DNA from: JAABUE01 sp037440925
GTDB taxonomy: Bacteria; Chloroflexota; Anaerolineae; Anaerolineales; Villigracilaceae
Direction: 5' to 3'
NCBI GenBank assembly: GCA_037440925.1
Contig: JBBITF010000011.1
Span: 4,512-68,511, forward strand
DNA: 64,000 nt
Part shown: positions 56,505 to 64,000 of the stretch, one piece after another
How positions within the stretch are numbered: position 1 is the first letter of the stretch
How the letters are laid out: every line of letters starts with the position of its first letter
Notes under the pieces: generated by a model
What the model saw: the letters and a program-made list of their open reading frames with translations, nothing else
Told to the model about the DNA's origin: nothing
The model's database searches: none
Made by a program: the position numbers and the translations under genes

Positions 56505-59283
56505 AATGCAGCGGCGGGGAAACAGAAAACGCATGAACGCAGCCCAATGCACCTCTCTGCTCTTGCTGATTGCGTTGATGGTCGCTCTCCCAATGCCGGC
56601 GCAATCAGTGTATGCCCAAACGCCTCCGCCGCCAACAAATTTGAATCAATTGCTGGCCGCGCTTTCGCCAGAAGAGCGGGTAGGGCAATTGTTCCTGGTG
56701 ACATTCGAGGGCGCCAGCGCCGAACCAGGATCGCCCATCTACGACTTGATTGCCAATCATCACATTGGCGGGGTTGTCCTACGCGCCGAAAATGACAATT
56801 TTGTGGCCGCCCCCGATACCCTGCCCGCAGCCTACCAGTTGATTTCCAACCTGCAACAAATCGAATGGGACAGCGCCTATCCGCAGCATGGCGCCTCACA
56901 CGCCTATATCCCGCTGCTGGTAGGCATCGAGCAAGATGGAGACGGCTATCCCAACGATCAAATCCTCAGCGGCCTGACCGAATTGCCAAGCCCTATGGCG
57001 CTTGGCGCCACCTGGAAGCCGGAACTGGCAAAGCAAGTTGCAGAAATCCAGGGAAAAGAATTGAGCGCCCTGGGCTTTAACCTATACCTGGGGCCCTCCC
57101 TGGATGTGCTGGAAGCCCCCGCCGCGGCTATGCGCGGCGGCATCGGCACCCGTTCCTTTGGCGGAGACCCCTATTGGGTTGCCAAAATGGGGCAAGCCTA
57201 CATCAGCGGCCTCCATTCCGGCAGCCAGGGACGCCTGTTGGTGGTTTCAAAACACTTTCCCGGCCTGGGTGCGGCAGACCGTCCGGCAGAAATGGAAGTG
57301 CCGACTATCCGCAAGTCTCTAGAGCAACTCAAACAAATCGAACTGGCGCCTTTCTTTGCCGTCACAGGCAAAGCCCCCGACGCCTCCACCCGCGCCGACG
57401 GCCTGCTCGTATCTCACATCCGCTACCAGGGCTTGCAGGGCAATATTCGCGCCACCACACGCCCCTTGAGTTTCGATCAGCAAGCATTGAGCGCCATCTT
57501 GTCCTTGCCCGAAATGGGAACCTGGCACGACGACGGCGGATTACTCATCAGCGACGATCTGGGCAGTCATGCAGTTTATACCTTCTATGCCCCGGCCAGC
57601 GAAAATTTCTCTCCCCCATTGGTTGCGCGAGACGCTTTCCTGGCCGGCAACGATTTGCTCTATTTGGGCAACATCTCCAGCGGCGCAAACGATACTTACA
57701 CTGCCACGCTGGCCATTCTTGATTTCTTTGTGCAACGCTACCAGGAAGACCCGGCCTTTGCACAGCAAGTAGATACCGCCGTACTGCGCATCCTGGCTAG
57801 TAAACAAAGTTTGTTCAAAGCCTTCACACTTTCCAACGTTACCCCCTTTTCGGATAGATTAGCAGAAATTGGACAATCCCAAACTGTGACGCTGGAGGTA
57901 GCGCGTCGTGCGGCCACCCTGATCAGCCCAGACGCTCAAGAATTGAGCGCAACGCTCGACGCCCCGCCCTCCGTGCGCGAACGTTTGCTCTTTCTGACCG
58001 ATTCCACCCCATACGTCCAATGCCAGGGTTGCCCGCTGCGTTCCAGCCTCTCGGTTACGGCCCTCCAAGAGGCGATAGTGCGGCTGTATGGCTCTACTGC
58101 CGGGCAACAAGTCTCGGCGGCGCGCCTGAGTTCCTACTCCTTCGACGATCTGCGAGCGCTCCTCGACGGCGCTGAATTACCCGGCCTGGTCAACGACATC
58201 AACCGCGCTAACTGGATTGCAATTGCTTTATCGGGCGCCAGCCTGGGACAACCCGAATTGATTAGCCGCTTCCTCTCCGAGCGCCAGGACTTGCTGCGAA
58301 ACAAGCGCGTTATCTTGTTTTCTTTTACGGCCCCCTATTACTTCGACGCCACTGACATCTCCAGGCTGACGGCCTACTACTGCCTGTATAGCAAACAACC
58401 CGCCTTTGTGGATGTAGCCGCCCGCCTGCTCTACCAGGAACTTCCTGCCTCTGGCAACTCGCCTGTTTCCATCCCTGGCGCTGGCTATGATTTGATAGAG
58501 ATGACCAGCCCCAACCCGCAGCAAATCATCTCGCTCTTGCTGGACTTCCCGCCTGCTTCCGTTACCGCAACGCCGCCCACCGCTTCGGCCTCTCCTGCAA
58601 CCCCTGAGCCGACGCCCATTCCTCTCCTGCAAATCGGCGATACCCTATATGTACGCACGGGCGTCATCCTGGACCATAACGGTCACCCTGTGCCAGATGG
58701 CACGGTAGTGCGTTTCGATGTTTTGCTAAGCGGCGAAAGCGGAGGCATCATCCAGCAAATAGAGCAAGTAACCACCAACGGAATCGCAAGGGTCTCCTTT
58801 GCGCTCGAAAAGCCCGGTTTGATGGAAATCCGCGCCTCCAGCGACACGGCCAGGCTTTCAGATGTCATCCAAATTGACGTCACCCCTGGTGAGGCAGTTG
58901 TAGTCACCGTCATTGCGCCAATGCCGTCTGCCGCTGCCCCAACCCCTTTGCCTGAAACGCCGCCAGCAGAAAACGACTTTATCTCGCCAGCAGGCTATCC
59001 ACGCCTGGCGGCATGGCCCTTGGCTATGCTATTCATCGCTCTGAGCGCCTGGCCGGCCTATCTGGCAGGGCAGCGTCTTCGCTCCAAACGCTGGGGAGTA
59101 CGCTGGGGATTGTGCGCCTTGTTGGGCGGGTTGATGGGATACAACTATGCGGCGCTAGGGTTGCCCGGCAGCCTGCATCTGGCGACAGAAAATGGGATGC
59201 TGGGCCTATTGGCGGTGCTTGCAAGCGGAGAAATCATCGGCGTCGTCTGCGCCTGGCTATGGATGCAGCGCGCTAACGAATGA
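56494..59283 (+). CDS. GH3-like membrane-anchored protein, catalytic His replaced
   Basis: 929 residues. Signal anchor at ~15-42, ending near SVYAQT. GH3 N-terminal domain (~50-430): LSPEERVGQLFLVTF, LVVSKHFPGLGAADRPAEME (NagZ has KHFPGHG...DSH) and LLISDDLGSHAVYTF with the nucleophile Asp. The NagZ acid/base His of DSH is replaced (DRP), and the HG of KHFPGHG is LG. A variable middle part follows, then a Pro/Thr-rich linker (~690), an Ig-like domain (~710-800, DGTVVRFDVLLSGESGG) and about three C-terminal helices (835-925). It is probably exported and anchored at both ends. It may bind rather than cleave peptidoglycan. Alternative start at 56506. Confidence 0.82.
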   Translation: MDDKMQRRGNRKRMNAAQCTSLLLLIALMVALPMPAQSVYAQTPPPPTNLNQLLAALSPEERVGQLFLVTFEGASAEPGSPIYDLIANHHIGGVVLRAENDNFVAAPDTLPAAYQLISNLQQIEWDSAYPQHGASHAYIPLLVGIEQDGDGYPNDQILSGLTELPSPMALGATWKPELAKQVAEIQGKELSALGFNLYLGPSLDVLEAPAAAMRGGIGTRSFGGDPYWVAKMGQAYISGLHSGSQGRLLVVSKHFPGLGAADRPAEMEVPTIRKSLEQLKQIELAPFFAVTGKAPDASTRADGLLVSHIRYQGLQGNIRATTRPLSFDQQALSAILSLPEMGTWHDDGGLLISDDLGSHAVYTFYAPASENFSPPLVARDAFLAGNDLLYLGNISSGANDTYTATLAILDFFVQRYQEDPAFAQQVDTAVLRILASKQSLFKAFTLSNVTPFSDRLAEIGQSQTVTLEVARRAATLISPDAQELSATLDAPPSVRERLLFLTDSTPYVQCQGCPLRSSLSVTALQEAIVRLYGSTAGQQVSAARLSSYSFDDLRALLDGAELPGLVNDINRANWIAIALSGASLGQPELISRFLSERQDLLRNKRVILFSFTAPYYFDATDISRLTAYYCLYSKQPAFVDVAARLLYQELPASGNSPVSIPGAGYDLIEMTSPNPQQIISLLLDFPPASVTATPPTASASPATPEPTPIPLLQIGDTLYVRTGVILDHNGHPVPDGTVVRFDVLLSGESGGIIQQIEQVTTNGIARVSFALEKPGLMEIRASSDTARLSDVIQIDVTPGEAVVVTVIAPMPSAAAPTPLPETPPAENDFISPAGYPRLAAWPLAMLFIALSAWPAYLAGQRLRSKRWGVRWGLCALLGGLMGYNYAALGLPGSLHLATENGMLGLLAVLASGEIIGVVCAWLWMQRANE

Positions 59284-60274
59284 GGGTAACAAGCAAACTC
59301 AGCAAAAGCAAGCCAGCCATAGACCAAACCAATGCATTTTCTGGCATCCTCGAAAGGTAGTCCCACAGAGTGATAGACGCCGCCTCGGTCTGCACCACCG
59401 CCACAGGCAAAGTAGGCGGTTCGCGATAACCGAACAGGGCTTGCCGCAAAAGTTCGATGGAGGCCGGGCGTTCATTGGGATGCAAGGCCATCGCCCACAG
59501 GATAGCGCGCTCGGTGCGAGGGCTGAGGGCGGGATTGATCTGTCGAGGCGGAATCAGGCTATCGGGAAGCAAGAAGCGTTTGCGCGCATCCGCCGGGGGT
59601 TGATTTGTCAACAAATGATAAAGCGTCGCGCCGAAGGCATAAATATCAGAGCGCGAATCGGTATGCAGTCCATCGCTGCCATACTGTTCCAAAGGCGTGT
59701 ACAAAGCCGTCCCCTGCCCCTGAATGACAGTGATGGTAACTTCCTCGGGCGCCAAAATCTTGACCAGTCCAAAGTCCACCAGTTTGAGCAAGCCGCTAGG
59801 AGTTAACTTGAGGTTGCTGGGTTTGATGTCGCGGTGAACGATAGGCGGCTGCTGGCTGTGCAAAAAGGTCAACGCATCTGCCAATTGGCCGCCCCATCGC
59901 AGCACATCCTTCTCAGGCAGGAACTCATTGCGACGGCGAGCCTCCAGCATCAGGTCGCGCAAGTCATTGCCTGGTACATAGTCCATCACCAGGTAATCAC
60001 ACAGCCCGATGAAGAAGAAATCAGAGACTTTGGGCAGGTTCGGGTGGTCAAGGCGCGCAAGGATAGTCGCCTCACGAAAAAACTGTTCGCGGGCTTGTTG
60101 CAACACCTTGTCTGGGAGGGCGCGATCGTAGCGCACTTCTTTGATGGCGCATAAACGACCCGTAAGCCGCAAATCCTCGGCCAGGTAAATGCACCCCATA
60201 CCGCCCTGGCCGATTCGTTCGCGCACCCGGTAACGGCCACGCAACACCTCGCCGTGTTTGAGCGGGAAAGACAT
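59273..60274 (-). CDS. Serine/threonine protein kinase
   Basis: 333 residues. Kinase domain 1-275: Gly-rich loop RIGQGGMGCIYLAEDLRLTG, ATP lysine in LCAIKEVRYD, catalytic loop IVHRDIKPSNLKLTPSGLLK, DFGLVKI, and GTALYTPLEQYGSDGLHTDS with RSDIYAFGATLYHLLTNQPP. It ends in a single hydrophobic helix (LVWSMAGLLLLSLLVTLIR) and has no extracytoplasmic sensor. The 3' end overlaps the convergent GH3-like gene by 11 nt. It is divergent from an FHA-wHTH gene 135 bp away: FHA domains bind phosphothreonine, so the two may form a signalling pair. Confidence 0.94.
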   Translation of the reverse strand: MSFPLKHGEVLRGRYRVRERIGQGGMGCIYLAEDLRLTGRLCAIKEVRYDRALPDKVLQQAREQFFREATILARLDHPNLPKVSDFFFIGLCDYLVMDYVPGNDLRDLMLEARRRNEFLPEKDVLRWGGQLADALTFLHSQQPPIVHRDIKPSNLKLTPSGLLKLVDFGLVKILAPEEVTITVIQGQGTALYTPLEQYGSDGLHTDSRSDIYAFGATLYHLLTNQPPADARKRFLLPDSLIPPRQINPALSPRTERAILWAMALHPNERPASIELLRQALFGYREPPTLPVAVVQTEAASITLWDYLSRMPENALVWSMAGLLLLSLLVTLIR

Positions 60275-60409
60275 ATCTGATTTCCTGGGAAACAGACTGT
60301 ACAGAGAAATTTTCGGCGTTGATTCTGCACAGATTGGCGCTTTTCTGCTATATTATACATGACAGCGCTGTAAAATGCGTGGAATCTGAATTGCAAAACT
60401 GAGAGGCCT

Positions 60410-61063
60410 ATGGAACTGCCAAGCAATGACCAACCGATGCTTGTTGCTCAAGAAGGTGCGCTGCACAACCAGCGCTGGCCGCTGGCACATACCGTTGTGC
60501 TAGGAAGAGATGCGGCCTGCGACATTGTCATCCCTGACCGACAAGTATCGCGTTATCATGCCCGTATCACACCCACCAAAGAGGGGATGATTCTGGAGGA
60601 CTTGGGCAGCAAGAACGGAACCCATTGCAACGGAGTGCCGCTTACCACCCCGGTTGTCCTGCAAGATGGAGATATAGTGCAAATTGCTCTGGCGCAAAAG
60701 TTCCAGTTCCTGATCTCGGATGCAACCATGCCGCTGTCAGAAGGAGCCGCCCGTGCAAGGCGCTTGATGATGGATGTCCGCTCGCGGCGGGTATGGATCA
60801 ATCAACAACAATTGACGCCGCCGCTTTCGGCGCAGCAATTCAAATTGCTATGGATGTTGTACGAAAACCAGGGACAGGTCCTCAGCCGCGCCGACCTGAT
60901 AGCCGGTGTGTGGGGCGAGGAACAATCGGCCGGCGTCTCCGACCAGGCGCTGGACGCGCTCATCCGCCGTCTGCGCGATCGTATCGCCTCTCTCGACCCG
61001 ACCCATCCATACATTGACACCGTGCGGGGACATGGCGTGCGGCTGGATAACCCGCCCGTGTAA
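60410..61063 (+). CDS. FHA domain fused to an OmpR-type winged-helix DNA-binding domain
   Basis: 217 residues. FHA domain (~15-95): VVLGRDAACDIVIPDRQVSR, YHARITPTKEGMILEDLGSK, NGTHCNGVPL with the phosphopeptide-binding Arg, Ser, His and Asn in place. Trans_reg_C domain (~120-215): PLSAQQFKLLWMLYENQGQV, LSRADLIAGVWGE, and YIDTVRGHGVRL. It has no receiver domain, so phosphothreonine recognition would replace two-component phosphorylation. GAGAGG precedes the ATG. It lies opposite the Ser/Thr kinase. A perfect ACAGCGCTGT palindrome (60362-60371) in the shared region is a candidate binding site. Confidence 0.9.
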   Translation: MELPSNDQPMLVAQEGALHNQRWPLAHTVVLGRDAACDIVIPDRQVSRYHARITPTKEGMILEDLGSKNGTHCNGVPLTTPVVLQDGDIVQIALAQKFQFLISDATMPLSEGAARARRLMMDVRSRRVWINQQQLTPPLSAQQFKLLWMLYENQGQVLSRADLIAGVWGEEQSAGVSDQALDALIRRLRDRIASLDPTHPYIDTVRGHGVRLDNPPV

Positions 61064-61506
61064 GGACAAATCCAGCCGCCAGATAAGTATTACTCTTGAG
61101 AATCGTAATTATTCAGCAGACCCTAACTTGGACGAGCCGAAACCGGCATAAAGTACACAAGTATACACGTATGCACGTATACAAGTAGTGTGCACTCAAA
61201 AGTTGTCAGCGGCGACGAGGAACATCCACAGATTGCGCAGATTACGTAACTGCCTACCCTGCCTATATTTGAGCGCAAACCGTCCACGAATACTGCACGA
61301 ATACACGAAACACGCCGTCATTCGAGCATTCGTGGCTGGTTTTCTCACCCAAAAACCAAACCGATGCTAGAGGTAGGCAGTTACGTTGTAAACCGTTGGA
61401 TTTGGCAATCCAACGGAGCAATAAGGCAATTTTGCGGATGGTTTGACAACCTTTGCATGCACACTTGCTGGGCAAAGCGCAAACTGAAGTTTGCGGCACA
61501 GCCGCG
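61064..61506. other. Gene-free stretch with repeats
   Basis: No coding pattern is seen on either strand. It holds an octamer tract (61153-61188), a hairpin GTTGGATT-TGGC-AATCCAAC near 61396, and the dispersed palindrome at 61479-61511 that is shared with 22453-22502. Confidence 0.7.
61153..61188. repeat. Octamer tract (GTACACAA, GTATACAC, GTATGCAC, GTATACAA)
   Basis: Four to five consecutive 8-nt units starting with GTA, 90 nt after the stop of the FHA-wHTH gene. Same family as 4296-4378 and 63793-63882. Confidence 0.8.
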
Positions 61507-61511
61507 TTATG
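61479..61511. repeat. Dispersed palindrome, second copy
   Basis: GCAAACTGAAGTTTGC (perfect palindrome apart from the central GA) followed by GGCACAGCCGCGTTATG. The reverse complement of 22453-22502 has the same core and flank. It overlaps the 3' end of the membrane-protein gene at 61507, as the other copy overlaps tupC. Confidence 0.75.
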
Positions 61512-62187
61512 CTTGTGCGCGCAATTCCTTCCTGATCAGAGCGACTTCGCGATACACGCCCAAGGTAACGCCAGAAAGAATCAGGATTGCGCCGAACAGG
61601 GTCAACATAGTGTGCCAGGCATCAGCCCAGTTGATTCCGCCAATGGTGTGGGTCGGCGCCATCAGATATTGAACGGTGAGCAAGAGCAAGCCAATCAACA
61701 CGAGGGAAATGGCCGCGGCGTGTTTGCCGGTCTCTTTTTCGCCGCTCGGTTGCTCGTAGTTCATGCCTTGCCAGACAGGCGGGAGACGGAACAGGAGGAA
61801 GATCACCAGAGTCAAGACGTTAGTGTACAGCACAGCGTCTACAGGCATCGAGGCGCCGCGCAAAGCACGCGAGGCAACGACGTGGACCGCGTTGAGGACC
61901 GTGCCGAGAATCAGGGCGACCAGGGCGTCGCGGTAGGCGTTCTTCCGGCCGCGGACGAGTTGAATCACGGCGCGCACACCCAAGATCCCGACCGCCACGC
62001 CCACCAGCACGAACAGAATCCACAGCCATTGGAAGGGGGCAATTCCGTCAAACTTGCCCTCCCAGCCAGCCGGGTTGAGGGCAACGCAGGTCGTCCCGGC
62101 GCCACCCAACAGGGTGAAGGCGGCCGTCAGGCTCATCAGGACGATGCCCAGGATGCGCAAGGTTTTGGCCCACCAGGTGTTCCTCAT
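61507..62187 (-). CDS. Hypothetical membrane protein
   Basis: 226 residues with about six hydrophobic helices (for example ILGIVLMSLTAAFTLLGGAG, WLWILFVLVGVAVGILGVRA, VLTLVIFLLFRLPPV, AAISLVLIGLLLLTVQYLMA, MLTLFGAILILSGVTLGVYR). I do not recognise the family. It is the last of three genes reading the same way from heme O synthase, with 50-nt gaps, so a link to respiratory oxidase assembly is possible but unproven. The C-terminus (LIRKELRAQA) runs into the dispersed palindrome. Confidence 0.75.
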   Translation of the reverse strand: MRNTWWAKTLRILGIVLMSLTAAFTLLGGAGTTCVALNPAGWEGKFDGIAPFQWLWILFVLVGVAVGILGVRAVIQLVRGRKNAYRDALVALILGTVLNAVHVVASRALRGASMPVDAVLYTNVLTLVIFLLFRLPPVWQGMNYEQPSGEKETGKHAAAISLVLIGLLLLTVQYLMAPTHTIGGINWADAWHTMLTLFGAILILSGVTLGVYREVALIRKELRAQA

Positions 62188-62237
62188 GAGGTGTTCTCCT
62201 TTCGAGGGTGGTTACAGAGTGGAAGGTTGGTAAGTTG

Positions 62238-62846
62238 TCAGCCTGCAAATGCGAAGCCGGCTACGAAGGCGGCGGTCATCAGCAGCAAAAGGGCTGGTAG
62301 GATTCGCAGGATGGTTGCACGCGGCAGAATGGGCCTGCCCGCTTTCAAGAAGGACAGCAACAGGCCGCCCAATCCGATGAGAGCGCCGCCCAGGCCGACC
62401 AGCGCAAAGCCCGGACGGGTCGCCTCCTGCGCCGCCAGGACGCTCGGCAGGAGGAAAATGACCATCCCAGAGACGCCGTGGACCACTGCCAGTACAATGA
62501 CCGGCAGTCGCCCTTTGAAGGGGAATGAACGGGTGACGAGGATGGCCAGAAACCCGGCCAGGACAAAGGTCAGGTAAACCGTCCGCCAGGAGGCCAGATG
62601 CTCCCAGACCAATCCCAGCGAGAGGCTGAGCGGGATGACGGTCGAGACGATGACCACGGCCGGGCTTTCCAGCACTTCCAGGCCGAGGATGATGAGCAGC
62701 AGGCAGGCGACGAGCAGGACGCCGAAGCCAACAGTATAGGCCAGCACAGGGACGCGCTCCAGCCCTTCGATGCCGATCGCCACCTGCCAGGCGGCCAGCA
62801 ACGCGGTGAACAGTAAGAGGACGCGGGAGAGGGGGGATGATTTCAT
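62238..62846 (-). CDS. Hypothetical membrane protein
   Basis: 202 residues with about six membrane helices (VLLLFTALLAAWQVAIGI, AYTVGFGVLLVACLLLIILG, VYLTFVLAGFLAILV, LVGLGGALIGLGGLLLSFL and the C-terminal ILPALLLLMTAAFVAGFAFA). Start ATG 62846. The frame extends 13 codons further up, but those codons are heptamer repeat sequence (62848-62897) and are rejected. No family recognised. It is adjacent to heme O synthase. Confidence 0.75.
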   Translation of the reverse strand: MKSSPLSRVLLLFTALLAAWQVAIGIEGLERVPVLAYTVGFGVLLVACLLLIILGLEVLESPAVVIVSTVIPLSLSLGLVWEHLASWRTVYLTFVLAGFLAILVTRSFPFKGRLPVIVLAVVHGVSGMVIFLLPSVLAAQEATRPGFALVGLGGALIGLGGLLLSFLKAGRPILPRATILRILPALLLLMTAAFVAGFAFAG

Positions 62847-62847
62847 A

Positions 62848-62897
62848 GACGGTTGACGATAGACGATTGACGATAGACGGTCCACCGTCTACGGTCA
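62848..62897. repeat. GACGNTN heptamer tract between ctaB and the next gene
   Basis: GACGGTT, GACGATA, GACGATT, GACGATA, GACGGTC, CACCGTC, TACGGTC at strict 7-nt spacing; the last three units form an inverted repeat. It fills the whole gap and overlaps the stop codon of the heme O synthase gene. Confidence 0.85.
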
Positions 62898-63776
62898 AAT
62901 CGAAAGCAAAATCATCGAAGCCAGCATATACAGCGAGGCGTACTTGAATAAACTGTAATTGATCCGCTCGGAGGGACGGAAGACGGTGGCAAACGAGAGC
63001 AGCAGCAGCCCCGCCGAAAGAACCGCCATCAGCCGCAGGAAGCCGGCCTGGACGCCAACCATCACGCCTGCCACGCCTATGCTGGCCGCAGCAATGATGG
63101 CCGAGAGAGCGATAACGGCGCGGGTAGTCTCAAAGCCGTAGGTGGAGGGAAAGGTCGGGATGCGCGCCGCCCGGTAGTCGTCGAAGAAGCGCATCGAGAA
63201 GGTCAGAATGTGGGTGGGGATCCAAAATAGCACAGCCATTGTCAGAAGGATGCCAACCAGATCAATCTGACCCATCGCCAGAACGCGCCCGGCCAGGACG
63301 GGCATGCCGCCCGAAATGCCGCCCCAAACGATGCTCCAGCAGGTACGGCGTTTGAGCCACAAGGTATATACAACGACATCGAAGAACAGGCCGGCGAAGA
63401 CAATCAGCCCATAGAGCGGATTCATGGACACAGCCCAGCCCACGCCCAGGACGGAGAGAATCAGTCCCAGGCGCAGGGCCTCATTCGGCGAGACGCGGCC
63501 ATCGGCAATGGGGCGGTGATGGGTGCGGTTCATGACGGCGTCAATATCGCGGTCATGCCACATGTTCAGCACGGTCGAGCCGCTGATGGCCAGGAAGAGG
63601 CTACCCGCCAGCCCCAACAAGACAAGCGGGGCCGAGCCGGTGTGGGCGCTCAAATAGCCTGCCAGCCCGGTCGCCAGGAGGAGGCCGGTTTGCAAAGTTT
63701 TGATGAGGGGAAGGTAAAGGCGGACGCGTTGGGCGATGGATCGTTGATCATTGATGATTGGTGGTTGGGCGGTCAT
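62895..63776 (-). CDS. ctaB: Heme O synthase (protoheme IX farnesyltransferase)
   Basis: 293 residues, UbiA superfamily. The allylic-diphosphate motif is LNMWHDRDIDAVMNRTHHRP (about residues 78-97), and the second conserved region is RFFDDYRAARIPTFPSTYGF (about 205), the D-D-Y-R-x-x-x-x-P form typical of heme O synthases. Nine hydrophobic helices are visible. It farnesylates heme B to heme O for cytochrome oxidases. Start ATG 63776; ten further codons upstream (to 63806) are less likely. The cytochrome oxidase genes themselves are outside the window. Confidence 0.92.
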   Translation of the reverse strand: MTAQPPIINDQRSIAQRVRLYLPLIKTLQTGLLLATGLAGYLSAHTGSAPLVLLGLAGSLFLAISGSTVLNMWHDRDIDAVMNRTHHRPIADGRVSPNEALRLGLILSVLGVGWAVSMNPLYGLIVFAGLFFDVVVYTLWLKRRTCWSIVWGGISGGMPVLAGRVLAMGQIDLVGILLTMAVLFWIPTHILTFSMRFFDDYRAARIPTFPSTYGFETTRAVIALSAIIAAASIGVAGVMVGVQAGFLRLMAVLSAGLLLLSFATVFRPSERINYSLFKYASLYMLASMILLSI

Positions 63777-63792
63777 ACAGACTCCTTCGGAA

Positions 63793-63882
63793 GTAGACAG
63801 GTACACACGTAAAGACGTACACAGGAAAATAATTCAGGTGGCAAGTATACCTGTGTACTTGTATACCTGTCTACGTGTTTAC
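63793..63882. repeat. 8-nt-periodic palindromic repeat next to a stop codon
   Basis: Left half GTAGACAG, GTACACAC, GTAAAGAC, GTACACAG; right half the complementary series TATACCTG, TGTACTTG, TATACCTG, TCTACGTG. They are separated by about 20 nt, so the tract can fold back. Its right end supplies the TAA of the SUMF1-domain gene. Confidence 0.85.
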
Positions 63883-64000
63883 CGAGCGCAGCGGAATCCC
63901 ACCCCAGAGCTGAAGTACATCGGCGGAACGGAGTTGCGCGTCCAAATGCGCAGGTTCATGTCGTAAGTATCCTTCGAGCCGCCTTTCAGCCAGCGGTCGC
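63879..64000 (-). CDS. C-terminal end of an FGE-sulfatase (SUMF1) domain protein
   Basis: Forty codons at the window edge read RWLKGGSKDTYDMNLRIWTR, then NSVPPMYFSSGVGFRCAR and stop (63881-63879). The terminal VGFRCAR is the classic end of formylglycine-generating-enzyme-like (SUMF1/EgtB) domains. The N-terminal part is outside the window, so its substrate or fusion partner is unknown. The stop codon lies in the octamer repeat. Confidence 0.85.
   Translation of the reverse strand, partial: DRWLKGGSKDTYDMNLRIWTRNSVPPMYFSSGVGFRCAR

Noticed and set aside
1..64000. tRNA, rRNA, prophage, integrase or transposase genes
   Set aside because: None recognised on either strand; the toxin-antitoxin loci and palindromes are not accompanied by mobility genes.

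Overview
The window looks like a chromosomal contig from an uncultured Chloroflexota bacterium, most likely class Anaerolineae. The evidence is two large Chlor_Arch_YYY (DUF2298) membrane proteins, a family known mainly from Chloroflexi and Archaea; an isopentenyl phosphate kinase; a TupABC tungstate transporter; moderately high GC; frequent translation starts without a Shine-Dalgarno site; and many small periodic or palindromic repeats, several of them in frame inside genes. No phage, transposase, CRISPR array, rRNA or tRNA gene was found.

Layout. 1-18391: envelope glycosylation cluster (FemAB-like acetyltransferase, GT4, two methyltransferases, GT39-type enzymes, a 1662-residue GT39-like/DUF2298 fusion and a second DUF2298 protein), interrupted by a VapBC module and by a remnant MNT/HEPN module beside a GNAT gene. 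18404-22449: cytidylate kinase and a large hybrid sensor kinase. 22496-25812: tungstate ABC transporter with its own one-component regulator; matching inverted repeats precede the regulator and tupA. 25903-34941: methionine region. It holds metH, a metY-metA operon under a SAM-I riboswitch, and a duplicated toxin-antitoxin cassette that separates metH from the 5' half of its own apparent SAM-I riboswitch. 35055-44986: polyphosphate kinase, DNA polymerase III delta, a frameshifted HEPN/MNT pair, priA, and a membrane protein-phosphoribosyltransferase-Crp-lysA run. 45036-54274: formate-THF ligase, isopentenyl phosphate kinase, a PadR-controlled membrane protein, aminotransferase-prephenate dehydratase, a PLP enzyme, queA and GT2. 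54418-61063: AAA ATPase, GDPD, a GH3-like membrane-anchored protein, and a divergent Ser/Thr kinase / FHA-winged-helix pair. 61507-64000: heme O synthase with two membrane proteins and the end of an FGE-sulfatase (SUMF1) domain protein.

The most notable biology is threefold. First, the SAM-regulated methionine genes: a complete riboswitch with two tandem terminator hairpins before metY-metA, and a decapitated riboswitch before metH, with a toxin-antitoxin cassette at the break. Second, a tungstate regulator whose predicted operator (ATTAAG-N6-CTTAAT) is visible twice. Third, families of 7-nt- and 8-nt-periodic repeats and GC-rich palindromes that enter genes in frame (metH, DUF2298 genes, priA, IPK, a YoeB toxin) or end exactly at stop codons. 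The run of N in metH appears to be an unmerged 55-bp overlap: collapsing it restores one intact reading frame.
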